DNA of 64,000 nucleotides from assembly GCF_900205755.1 (NCBI RefSeq), contig NZ_OANS01000005.1, forward strand, positions 86,427-150,426. Reading direction: 5' to 3'. The stretch comes from Polynucleobacter meluiroseus. GTDB taxonomy: Bacteria; Pseudomonadota; Gammaproteobacteria; Burkholderiales; Burkholderiaceae. A program made the position numbers and the translations under genes. Positions 48,268 through 56,555 of this stretch are shown here, piece after piece. Positions within the stretch are counted from its first letter, which is position 1. Every line of letters starts with the position of its first letter. The notes below the pieces were generated by a model that ran no database searches, had not been told where the DNA came from, and saw only the letters and a program-made list of their open reading frames with translations.

Positions 48268-48924
48268 ATGACTATCAAAGACGATCAAAATGATGATGTA
48301 TTTAGTGATGCTCAGCAAAGGGCACTAAACAATGCATTCCAAAAAATGAATACCCAATTAGGGATTGATTCCTATGATGTAAAAAAACAGGAGCAAATTC
48401 TTAAAGGACGTCTAGAGCAGATTCCTAGACCTCAACCTAAGCAGCCTAAAGTTTATAAAACATTTTCTAGGTTGAAGAATGGATTTTCTGGTCCATGGTT
48501 TACTGCAGCTATTGCTAGCTTTGGGATAGGGTTAGTTGTGAGCCGACTCTTTTTTATTGCTGAACCACTTCAAGTCGCTAATATCAATTTGACTGGCGGG
48601 CCTGAAAGAATTGTTCAGTCAGCATCTAGCAATAATGCTAGCAAAGAAGTAATGGAGGCTGCGCAATCCGTGTTGGATAAATCGGCTATTCAACCGCTTG
48701 AAATGAATATTCAAGCCTTGGATTTAGTGAATGAACGGAATAAATTGATTGGGGCAGCCCTTAAAGCGGGCCTAACAATCCAAATATCTGAGGGTGTAAA
48801 TGGTGTCGCTATTCGGGTAGATGGTTTAAGAGCCGATTTACCTAAACAAAAAGAATTTAAATCACTCTTTAAGGTTCCACAGGAGCAGCAGGGGCCAATA
48901 ATTTTTACTCTTATAAAACAATAA
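48268..48924 (+). CDS. Single-pass membrane protein, candidate anti-sigma factor
   Basis: A 218-residue protein with a cytoplasmic N-terminus of about 75 residues, one membrane segment (about 77-98, WFTAAIASFGIGLVVSRLFF) and an extracytoplasmic domain of about 120 residues. This matches the anti-sigma layout, and the gene starts 2 nt after the ECF sigma stop. No zinc-binding HxxxCxxC anti-sigma motif is present, so the call rests on topology and position. The periplasmic domain (IGAALKAGLTIQISEGVNGV) could be a sensor. Confidence 0.6.
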   Translation: MTIKDDQNDDVFSDAQQRALNNAFQKMNTQLGIDSYDVKKQEQILKGRLEQIPRPQPKQPKVYKTFSRLKNGFSGPWFTAAIASFGIGLVVSRLFFIAEPLQVANINLTGGPERIVQSASSNNASKEVMEAAQSVLDKSAIQPLEMNIQALDLVNERNKLIGAALKAGLTIQISEGVNGVAIRVDGLRADLPKQKEFKSLFKVPQEQQGPIIFTLIKQ

Positions 48925-49049
48925 GTTACCTAGCTTTATCTATATTTTTATAGCTTTCTCTTAGAAACACCCCTCACAAAACACCTCCTCACTCTTCTAT
49001 TAGTCATAGGGCTTCAATTTAGCCCTCAACTAGTAAAGATGAGGTGGTT

Positions 49050-49340
49050 ATGTACACAAAGCATGCACAAAAGCGCATTAGTCAACGCGGCATCCAGCCG
49101 TTTGTTTGCGAAATGCTACTTGCCTATGGCGAAAAAAGGTTCGATGGTCACGGAGGGTTAATTAGATATTTTAGCGAACGTTCCATATCGCGATTGATAT
49201 CTGATAAAGGCATCAGCTATTGCAAGAAAAACATTAAAAGCTTTAGAACCTACTTGGTTGAATCAACAACAGATGGTGGAATCATTACCGCCGGGATTAA
49301 TCATGTAAATCATAAATTCAAAGCTTTGAGTGCAGCATGA
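49050..49340 (+). CDS. DUF4258-like small protein
   Basis: A 96-residue protein beginning MYTKHAQKRISQRGIQPFV, the H..RISQRGI pattern found in DUF4258 proteins, which are often near toxin or defence genes. The start at ATG 49050 is preferred to GTG 49044 because GAGGTG lies just upstream. Its stop overlaps the next gene by 4 nt (ATGA), opening a chain of coupled genes. The gap from 48925 to 49049 shows a CT-rich segment and no gene. Confidence 0.6.
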   Translation: MYTKHAQKRISQRGIQPFVCEMLLAYGEKRFDGHGGLIRYFSERSISRLISDKGISYCKKNIKSFRTYLVESTTDGGIITAGINHVNHKFKALSAA

Positions 49341-49666
49341 ATAGCCCAACCCAAATCCGTACGCTATTCCAAATATTAAAAAGTGCATCTGGGTCTAAGT
49401 ATAAAGATCACCAACTTCTTCAATATGCAAATTCATTATTCGAGCTTTTTGATGATGATTTCGATGACGGCTATCAATACAAGCCATCCTTTGATGATCC
49501 CAGCATTAGGGATGTTTATTACGCAATGAGTATGAGTCGGTATGAAATGTTTAATCAAGAAAAAGAACTTCTGAAATCAGTTTATGAAAGCGAGTCGGAT
49601 GATTTTTTAACATCAAAGTCATGGAAATCCCCCTTTAACTTTGTAGGAGCAATGAATGAATGCTAA
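49337..49666 (+). CDS. Uncharacterised acidic protein
   Basis: A 109-residue acidic protein (FELFDDDFDDGYQYKPSFDD) that I do not recognise. It has no signal peptide or membrane segment. It is coupled to the DUF4258-like gene upstream and overlaps the next gene by 11 nt, so it is a real member of the operon. High Asp content could fit DNA mimicry, but this is speculation. Confidence 0.55.
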   Translation: MNSPTQIRTLFQILKSASGSKYKDHQLLQYANSLFELFDDDFDDGYQYKPSFDDPSIRDVYYAMSMSRYEMFNQEKELLKSVYESESDDFLTSKSWKSPFNFVGAMNEC

Positions 49667-49928
49667 TCGTTATGGAAATACTCTAGCTCTAAAAGAACAT
49701 ATGGTGTCAGGAAAGCCAATTACAGGTTTAGAAGCGCTTGTTTTATTTGGAGTAGCTTCTTTAACTAAAAACATCTCCTTGATGAGAAGGGAAGGGTGGT
49801 TTATTGAATCCAAAAAAGTCCCTTACAAAAAAGTTCTTGTTCGTATTAATAAATATGCTCTCGTTCGCCCCCCTAAAAATTTACCAATAGAAGAGATTGT
49901 TATGACCGAGTATTGGGTAAAAAAATGA
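49656..49928 (+). CDS. Helix-turn-helix protein of phage/plasmid type
   Basis: A 90-residue protein. The sequence GKPITGLEALVLFGVASLTKNISLMRREGWFI reads as a short winged-helix unit like the helix-turn-helix domain found in phage proteins (initial ALE-L-G-..L...I..LR..G.I pattern), followed by RINKYALVRPP. AGGAG lies 6 nt before ATG 49656. It may control the operon or bind replication sites. Stop and next start overlap by 4 nt. Confidence 0.65.
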   Translation: MNANRYGNTLALKEHMVSGKPITGLEALVLFGVASLTKNISLMRREGWFIESKKVPYKKVLVRINKYALVRPPKNLPIEEIVMTEYWVKK

Positions 49929-50122
49929 GAAGATTTTTTGATAAAAATCAGAGATCTATATTGCTGTGGATATCTGGCGGGTACTGCAGTAATTGCAGGG
50001 CGAGACTTGATAAAGGTTTTCATGCGGATCACGTATTCGCGTATACGCACGGCGGAAAAACTATAACAAATAACGGACAAGCATTGTGTGTTATTTGTAA
50101 CTTAAAAAAAGGTAGTAAATGA
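49925..50122 (+). CDS. Minimal HNH endonuclease-like protein
   Basis: A 65-residue protein with the core of an HNH nuclease: two zinc knuckles CSNC and CVIC, the catalytic-type HADHVFAYTHGG segment, and NNGQALCVICN. The length is little more than the bba-metal motif itself. It begins inside the stop of the HTH gene and ends inside the start of the helicase gene, so it is likely made together with the helicase. It could nick or cut DNA as part of a two-protein machine. Confidence 0.75.
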   Translation: MRRFFDKNQRSILLWISGGYCSNCRARLDKGFHADHVFAYTHGGKTITNNGQALCVICNLKKGSK

Positions 50123-51792
50123 ATATTAAATTAAGACCTTGGCAGATTGAAGCGCACCAGAAGGCATTAAAGTGGCTAGTACAAGATAGAGCTGATCGCC
50201 ATTTTTTAATTAATGCTGCCCCTGGTGCTGGTAAAACGCTCGCAGCTTGTGCTATCGCAAAAACTTTGCTTGATAAACAAGAGGTGAATAGGGTTATTGT
50301 CATTGCGCCCAGGACTCAAGTTGTTACGCAGTGGGCCGAAGACTTTACCCGCGTTACTGGCCGACATATGGGGAAGGTAACAGCTAGAGATGGTGAGATC
50401 CAAGGTTTAGGTATGGACGTATGTGCTACTTGGTCAGCAATTCAAGGTCTACTGCCAGAATTACAGGCAGTTTGCCGGACGGCAAAGGTATTGGTAATCT
50501 GTGATGAGCATCATCATGCTGCCGTTCAAGCTGCCTGGGGAGATGGTGCAGGAGACGCATTCCTAGACTCTAAGTTTGTTCTGGTGTTAACTGGAACTCC
50601 AATACGCTCAGATGGTTCTGAATCTGTATGGTTGGCATATGACGATAACGGGGCTATTTCCCACCCTGAAGAGGGAACATATACCCTTAATTATGGCGAG
50701 GCAGTAGATTTGGGGTATTGCCGTCCAATTACCTTTCATAAACATCAAGGTCGTTTTACAGTCGATCTTGACGGAGAGCAAATTAAGATCTCAGGTGATC
50801 AGGATACTCAGATTCCAAAAAATCTAGCTCGAATTCCTGGACTACAAACTGCTTTAGATTTTTACAAATTAGCTAAGACGCCACAATTTATACCAGGTAC
50901 TTCTGAGCCGCTCATGACTGGTTACCAAGCTTCAATGGTTGAGGCTGGAATTGAGAAATTGAATCAACTACGATACACAATGCCTGAGGCTGGAGGTTTA
51001 GTAATAGCACCAAATATTGAGATTGCTGAGTTTATGGCAGACTTATTGGAAAAGTTGGATGGTGAAAAACCAATTGTTGTTCACAGTCAATTAGCAAATG
51101 CAGAGGACAAAATCAAGCAGTTCAAGAATACAAACCGTAAATGGTTAGTTTCTGTTGCTATGGTTGCGGAAGGTGTGGATATTAAGCGTTTAAGGGTCTT
51201 AATTTATCTGCCAAACGCATTAACTGAGCTAGCATTTAGACAAGCTATGGGGCGGGTTGTAAGAACAGCTTCTTATGAAGATTTTTCGCGTGCATATGTA
51301 GTTATGCCAGCATTTAAAACATTCGAGAAATATGCAAAACGAGTCGAGGAGGAAATGTCTCCCGCACAACGTTTAGATTCGGGAGCGCCAAAAGAAAAAG
51401 TCTGCCCAGAATGCAATGAATTTAATCCCTTAGGGGCCAAAATTTGTTCCTGCGGGCATGAATTCCCAAGTGGGCCAGAAGTTCTAAAAGTCAAAAAATG
51501 CCTGTCTTGCGGTTCCCTTAATCCAGCTAGCGCTGATCGTTGCCATGCATGCGGTAACTTATTTTCTTCCGATTTTTCTTTATCTTTAGACGAGGCTCTT
51601 CGGGTTGGGGCAATTGTTAGAGGGATTGAGTTAGATGAAGAAGAAACTCGGGATTCTGAAAGTATTGCCCCCAATATGCGGTCATTAATTTTAAAAAGTG
51701 GAGATCAGAACCTTATTAAATTTATTAAAAGTTTTCCCGAGGAAAGTTGGTCTCGACTTGGGAAATTTTATGAAGAGTCTAAAAGATCTTGA
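50119..51792 (+). CDS. SF2 DEAD/DEAH-type helicase with C-terminal zinc ribbons
   Basis: A 557-residue superfamily 2 helicase. The Q-motif-like LRPWQIEAHQKAL is followed by motif I NAAPGAGKT (residues 32-40), motif II VICDEHHHAA, motif III LTGTPIRSDG and motif VI RQAMGRVVRT. The C-terminal region has two four-cysteine ribbons, one starting at C429 (CPECNEFNPLG..CSCG) and one at about C461 (CLSCGSLNPASADRCHACG). This matches phage and mobile-element helicases related to the SSL2/RAD25 type. It is the last gene of the coupled operon and carries no nuclease domain of its own, the nuclease being the small HNH protein upstream. Confidence 0.85.
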   Translation: MNIKLRPWQIEAHQKALKWLVQDRADRHFLINAAPGAGKTLAACAIAKTLLDKQEVNRVIVIAPRTQVVTQWAEDFTRVTGRHMGKVTARDGEIQGLGMDVCATWSAIQGLLPELQAVCRTAKVLVICDEHHHAAVQAAWGDGAGDAFLDSKFVLVLTGTPIRSDGSESVWLAYDDNGAISHPEEGTYTLNYGEAVDLGYCRPITFHKHQGRFTVDLDGEQIKISGDQDTQIPKNLARIPGLQTALDFYKLAKTPQFIPGTSEPLMTGYQASMVEAGIEKLNQLRYTMPEAGGLVIAPNIEIAEFMADLLEKLDGEKPIVVHSQLANAEDKIKQFKNTNRKWLVSVAMVAEGVDIKRLRVLIYLPNALTELAFRQAMGRVVRTASYEDFSRAYVVMPAFKTFEKYAKRVEEEMSPAQRLDSGAPKEKVCPECNEFNPLGAKICSCGHEFPSGPEVLKVKKCLSCGSLNPASADRCHACGNLFSSDFSLSLDEALRVGAIVRGIELDEEETRDSESIAPNMRSLILKSGDQNLIKFIKSFPEESWSRLGKFYEESKRS

Positions 51793-51811
51793 TAGAAAGT
51801 AAGTGATCTGA

Positions 51812-52135
51812 ATGCATATAGAAAATATACAGAAGATAATAGAGTGTAGAAAAATTCTTGAAAGAGAGCTCTATGTTAGACACACTCTAATTACCTATGA
51901 TCTAATTCTTGACATATTGCAAGCACACCTGGAGGGTAAGTCTTCTTCCATTAAGGAGCTATGTGCTGTATCAATTAGAAGTACCTTAAACACTAGAAAA
52001 CATATCAACTTTCTTCAAAGAGATGGATTGGTTGAATTTTCTAATGGTGTGCATGACAAACGTCTTCGTCTAGTCACAGCAACGCCAAAATTAATTCACT
52101 TAGTTGATAATTTATTAAATGGATGGAGTTTATAG
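51812..52135 (+). CDS. Winged-helix (MarR-like) regulatory protein
   Basis: A 107-residue protein. LILDILQAHLEGKSSSIKELCAVS, STLNTRKHINFLQRDGLVEF and the wing DKRLRLVTATPKLIHLV follow the MarR-type winged-helix pattern, with a dimerising N-terminal helix. It follows the helicase by 19 nt and could regulate the operon or be autoregulated. No ligand pocket can be inferred. Confidence 0.65.
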   Translation: MHIENIQKIIECRKILERELYVRHTLITYDLILDILQAHLEGKSSSIKELCAVSIRSTLNTRKHINFLQRDGLVEFSNGVHDKRLRLVTATPKLIHLVDNLLNGWSL

Positions 52136-52211
52136 AAACTTTATAGGCATACAAAGTATGTACATGCTAAAGAAGAAATTAGCAGTAATACTACTATCTG
52201 AGAATTAGCCG

Positions 52212-52511
52212 CTACCAACCCTTTATGGTTGGAGCTTGTGGAGCCTGGCGAGGGGTATTGATCGTTGTATTGACTGGTGGTGGTGAGGTTAATACTGTAT
52301 TCGTACCCTGATATACACCTCCTGCAGAATAGTAGGTAGTCTGCCCATTATCTATCTGTGAAGAGCCAGTGCTCTGTCCCTGAGTGTTATGGGTACTTGT
52401 AACACCACTGGGACTTGTCAGAGAGTAGCCCTTGTACTGGCCATTAGAATCATAAACAGCCTGGGCTATTACATTGGTGCAGATAAAAAGTAGAATTGAG
52501 ATGTATCTCAT
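52212..52511 (-). CDS. Small secreted low-complexity protein
   Basis: A 99-residue protein with a signal peptide (MRYISILLFICTNVIAQA) and a mature part rich in Gly, Ser, Thr, Gln and Tyr, with near-repeats such as SNGQYKGYS, TYYSAGGVYQG and a Pro-rich tail. No domain was recognised. The repetitive exposed sequence suggests a cell-surface or matrix role. It is alone on the reverse strand between the winged-helix and CHAT genes. Confidence 0.55.
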   Translation of the reverse strand: MRYISILLFICTNVIAQAVYDSNGQYKGYSLTSPSGVTSTHNTQGQSTGSSQIDNGQTTYYSAGGVYQGTNTVLTSPPPVNTTINTPRQAPQAPTIKGW

Positions 52512-52640
52512 GACCCCATGCTACCCCTTCTAAATTAAATGGCAAATTTTATTGAACCCCTGAGTAGCCTCGATGCAGACGCTAATATGTGTAGAAAGAG
52601 ATTTGAGAATTGTATTAGGCAGCGCATAAAATCAACATAG

Positions 52641-55600
52641 ATGAAGATATTTCTCCTTATTATCCTACTTGGATTTTCAAGCCATGCAATATCAGGCACG
52701 GAAGATGCTGTAAAACTTCTAAATGACGGCAAGGGTATGGAGGCAATAAAGATACTAGAGGCAAATGTAGCTGCTTCCGAGGGCGATGCCAAGCTTGCTG
52801 CTTCCTATGAGTTGGTAGATGCGTGTATGTTGCTTGATGATGAATATTGTTTAGCTAGAATTTATGAAGCCTCTTGGAAGAAGATGGATGAGTACCTTAA
52901 AAGGTACGATCCAAAAGATAAGACTCAAATTGATACTTGGCGTCAAATATTTGATGCAAATTCTGCCTATCACTTCAACGTAATGCTAAATGGACTTGCA
53001 GAAAAAAATTTAGGGGCAGCATTAGCTCATGAGGAAAAGGGATTTCATGGAAATCCTAATTCTCCCCATGGTGGATTGAGATTGGTTGGCCAAGCTGCCA
53101 TTGCTTCCTTTCTAGGCAAGCAGCCATATGCAGAGCAGCAATTAAGGCGAGCAAGGGCACTTATATTGAATAAGGATCCTGGAACTCTGCAGGCTCAAAC
53201 TAATTTAGCTTTTTTACATGAGACTTCACTGTTTTATATGAATGACTCTCGCGATATTAGCCGCTGGTTTGATGCAAATACAGCAGTATTTCGTCAAACA
53301 GGCAAAGATGCCTCAAATTACCTAAATCCTTATATTTTCCAAAGGTTAGCTTTGGTTTTATATAACTCCGGTATTCTGGATAAAGCAAGGCGCATTATGT
53401 TGGCTGAGCAGATACATGCGCGTTTCCTTCTGCTCCAGATTGCTGAAGAATCAAGACTATCAAGGAAGAAGGAGGAATTTTATGCTTTTCTTTCCTTTGG
53501 GGATCCTGCAAATAAATTAGGCTTAAGTTTTGATCCAATTGCGGAGCTGAATAAACTCAAATCTACTTCTTTTGGAGCTATGGGTGTAAAAGCTTATTTG
53601 AGTATTGAATCAGGATCTCAAAATACAGCTGAGCTCTCTGCAATGCTGACAAATTTTAATACTAATTATAAAAAACTAGGAACTTCAACTCAGTTGAACT
53701 TGGCTCCAACTAAGGCGATTCTTGAGTCCCTTATTGCAAAGGCAGAAAATAATCCTACAAAGGAGGCAGAGTTTTTAGAACTCTATATTGACTCACTTAT
53801 TGATTTTTTTGGGAAAAAGGGCTATAGAGTTGGAGATAACAATCCAATCCAAACAAATCCCGCTATAACAGTACAGTGGTATGTGCTTAATAGGCTAGGG
53901 AAAATAAAACCAACTAGCGTAAAAAGAATAAATTTAGGCTTATTGATGCTGCAGTCTATTAACTCAAGTCAATTTGGCGATGAGGAGTCGTCATATTCAA
54001 TACTATCCAAAGCGAAAAATGATCTTGAGGTTGAGCAAGCCCTTAATTTTATAACTCTTAAAGAGCGCTACGGTAATTATGTATCACGTGCCTATAAAGA
54101 CTCGTCTGATGCATTGATAAAAAATCAAACTATATCTAAGCCGGAGGAGAAATTAGTTGTTCGCGCAGAATCTAGTTCATTTTTACTTGATATGTTCTCT
54201 AAGTCAAATGAGCAACTGCAAGATATTCGAGCACAAAAAAACGATTCCTTTCTAGTTGACTATAAAGACATCTCAAAAAGATTGAGCGGTAGTGAAATGG
54301 CCATACTGTCTGCAAAAAATGATTTATTTTCGATTGCAGTTTTTATATCACAAAAATCTGTAAAGTTAAAAATCATTGACGACTTAGATTCGGAATTTTC
54401 TTCTTCACGTAAACTGCTACTATCTCAAAACATTATAGAGAAAACCCAAGCTGAGCTTAAAGACAGCTCTATTAAATTTAGTAAAGCACTTTTTCAAGGG
54501 GTTCCGTTTTCGGGGATCAAAAAGATATATCTTTTGAATGGTCCATCTTTAGCAGGCGTTCCATACACATTACTGTCTACCCCCCAAGGTGGCTGGTTAA
54601 TTAAGGACATAACAGTCCGTGCATTTCATGCGACTCCACAATTTCTTGCTGTTAACCCACCTATAAATGACTATCGTCCTACTTATATATACGTGGGCTT
54701 TGCAAACCCAATTCTTAGAAGTGATGATGAAACCTCTTCAGTAAGAAATACGGCAAATTTGATACGTGGAAGTTCATCTAGAAATGTTACATCCTTACCG
54801 GAACTGCCAGAGACAGAATTAGAGGTTCGTGCATTTGCTAAATCTCTAGGGGGTAATTCTCTTATCTATGCTGGCAGTAGAGCTACAGTTGAAAATTTAT
54901 TTCAACTGAACTTAAATGAGATTGAGGTTCTTGGATTTGCAACCCATGGCGTTATGGTTGGTGAAGTTGACGGTGTTGATTCGCCCTCGATAGTTTTAAC
55001 GCCTCATAATGATTCAGGGTTAGTCACTTCTGAGATTTTATTTTCTTTGCATGGAGCTCCTAAGGTTGCAATTCTGTCTACTTGTAATTCTAAGACGATT
55101 AGCGATTCTCTAGATCAATCAGAGATCACTTCGCTTGCCACATCTTTTTCACTAAAAGGAACAAAATCAGTTATTGCTTCTTATTGGGCCGTCAACTCTG
55201 AAGGTACTTCAAGGTTAATGACTACTATGGCAAGATATATCGGGCAAGGGCTTACATATGCAGAGGCTTTAAACAAGTCTCAGCTAGATCTAATGGCAAG
55301 TAAAGAGTTTTCTCATCCTGCTTTCTGGGCTGCATTTATTGGTATTGGTGATTTTGCTGTTAAGACTGGGTCATTTTTAAATGGAAACCGTAAGTCCTTC
55401 AATGGCTTTTTAATTGATTCTGTCCTTTCTAAGAAAGACGGGTTGCTACTAACTAACCATAAGATAGCGGCTCCTACACCAGGAGTCTTTTCCCTTAACA
55501 ACGACCTAGTTGTGCAGGACAATAATTACTTTTCTGGGTTAAATGTTCAATCGGTAAAGGCCTATCAATATCAAAATAAAATATTTTTAGGTGTTCACGA

Positions 55601-56555
55601 TGACTCTAATTATACTATTTTTGATAATACTGATAAAGCTATCAAACCTAGAAAAATCTGCTCATTTCCAGTGGGGTCTGAATGGTATACAAAAAAGTTC
55701 TTTTCAACGGATCAAATTGCATATGTACTTTTTTCAAGATTTAGAGACGGCTTGAACGAGCCGGCAGTAGCGTCTATAAATTTAGCGTCTTGTGAAGTTA
55801 GGACAAATATTTTTTCTGGTGCGTTATTTGCTAACGGCGAAGATGTTGGGATACAACCCTTAATAGACAAGAATAAGTTTCTATTTTACTCAACGCGAAC
55901 AGTTAAGGATTCCACCATATACAAGGCCTATGCAGATGAGCTAAATTTTCCAAGAAATTGTAGTTTTAAAAATAAACTTGAATACTACGTTTTAGATTCT
56001 AATTTTAAGGTCCTTAATTCAGGAAGGGAGTTAAATCTAAGGATTCCTGAAAACTCAAGTCATTCCCGAGAGTGGATACATGCGATATATACAAACGAAT
56101 GTACTTTTGAGAATTTACCAAAAAAAATAAACACAGCTTGGTTTGAGCAAAAGTATTTATTTCATGATGATGTTGGGAATTTAGTTCGGTCAGGCTTAAC
56201 TGAAGAGGAACGATTAATAGGCAGAAACTTTACGCAAGTTATGAGTTGGTCAAGCATTCCTGGCGGTGATCTCATTTATATAGATGGTAGCCCAGGATTA
56301 ACTTCCATACTTTTTGCATCTAGAGCAAAAATTACCTTATCTGAGCAGTCCAAGCAAGCAGCTGTTAATTCTGAATTTAGTCAGTTTGTCTATCAGATCA
56401 GTAAAAAGAAATGGCTAAGAGTAGGTTCTTCAAGCGAATGCCCAGTCATGTATCCTTTGGCGTTTGATCGCGATATCTTATTTGCCTGTAATAAATTCCA
56501 GGGCCAGAGTCCTGAAAAGAGTTCCAGCTTTATTTTTAAGGCCCCACTAAATTAG
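52641..56555 (+). CDS. Exported CHAT-domain (caspase-like) protease with TPR-like N-terminus
   Basis: A 1304-residue protein. A signal peptide (MKIFLLIILLGFSSHAISG) is followed by about 650 residues of helical, TPR-like sequence. The CHAT domain (about 640-915) has the catalytic dyad H769 in ATHGVMV and C815 in LSTCNSK, 46 residues apart, plus the conserved SYWAVNSEGT and HPAFWAAFIGIGD segments. After it comes a C-terminal region of about 385 residues, apparently strand-rich, with no recognised domain. CHAT proteins are clan CD proteases related to caspases and separase, so a proteolytic effector or processing role is likely. The signal peptide places it outside the cytoplasm, which is unusual for defence CHAT proteins. 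The stop overlaps that of the convergent trypsin-like protease by 4 nt. Its ribosome binding site is weak. Confidence 0.85.
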   Translation: MKIFLLIILLGFSSHAISGTEDAVKLLNDGKGMEAIKILEANVAASEGDAKLAASYELVDACMLLDDEYCLARIYEASWKKMDEYLKRYDPKDKTQIDTWRQIFDANSAYHFNVMLNGLAEKNLGAALAHEEKGFHGNPNSPHGGLRLVGQAAIASFLGKQPYAEQQLRRARALILNKDPGTLQAQTNLAFLHETSLFYMNDSRDISRWFDANTAVFRQTGKDASNYLNPYIFQRLALVLYNSGILDKARRIMLAEQIHARFLLLQIAEESRLSRKKEEFYAFLSFGDPANKLGLSFDPIAELNKLKSTSFGAMGVKAYLSIESGSQNTAELSAMLTNFNTNYKKLGTSTQLNLAPTKAILESLIAKAENNPTKEAEFLELYIDSLIDFFGKKGYRVGDNNPIQTNPAITVQWYVLNRLGKIKPTSVKRINLGLLMLQSINSSQFGDEESSYSILSKAKNDLEVEQALNFITLKERYGNYVSRAYKDSSDALIKNQTISKPEEKLVVRAESSSFLLDMFSKSNEQLQDIRAQKNDSFLVDYKDISKRLSGSEMAILSAKNDLFSIAVFISQKSVKLKIIDDLDSEFSSSRKLLLSQNIIEKTQAELKDSSIKFSKALFQGVPFSGIKKIYLLNGPSLAGVPYTLLSTPQGGWLIKDITVRAFHATPQFLAVNPPINDYRPTYIYVGFANPILRSDDETSSVRNTANLIRGSSSRNVTSLPELPETELEVRAFAKSLGGNSLIYAGSRATVENLFQLNLNEIEVLGFATHGVMVGEVDGVDSPSIVLTPHNDSGLVTSEILFSLHGAPKVAILSTCNSKTISDSLDQSEITSLATSFSLKGTKSVIASYWAVNSEGTSRLMTTMARYIGQGLTYAEALNKSQLDLMASKEFSHPAFWAAFIGIGDFAVKTGSFLNGNRKSFNGFLIDSVLSKKDGLLLTNHKIAAPTPGVFSLNNDLVVQDNNYFSGLNVQSVKAYQYQNKIFLGVHDDSNYTIFDNTDKAIKPRKICSFPVGSEWYTKKFFSTDQIAYVLFSRFRDGLNEPAVASINLASCEVRTNIFSGALFANGEDVGIQPLIDKNKFLFYSTRTVKDSTIYKAYADELNFPRNCSFKNKLEYYVLDSNFKVLNSGRELNLRIPENSSHSREWIHAIYTNECTFENLPKKINTAWFEQKYLFHDDVGNLVRSGLTEEERLIGRNFTQVMSWSSIPGGDLIYIDGSPGLTSILFASRAKITLSEQSKQAAVNSEFSQFVYQISKKKWLRVGSSSECPVMYPLAFDRDILFACNKFQGQSPEKSSSFIFKAPLN

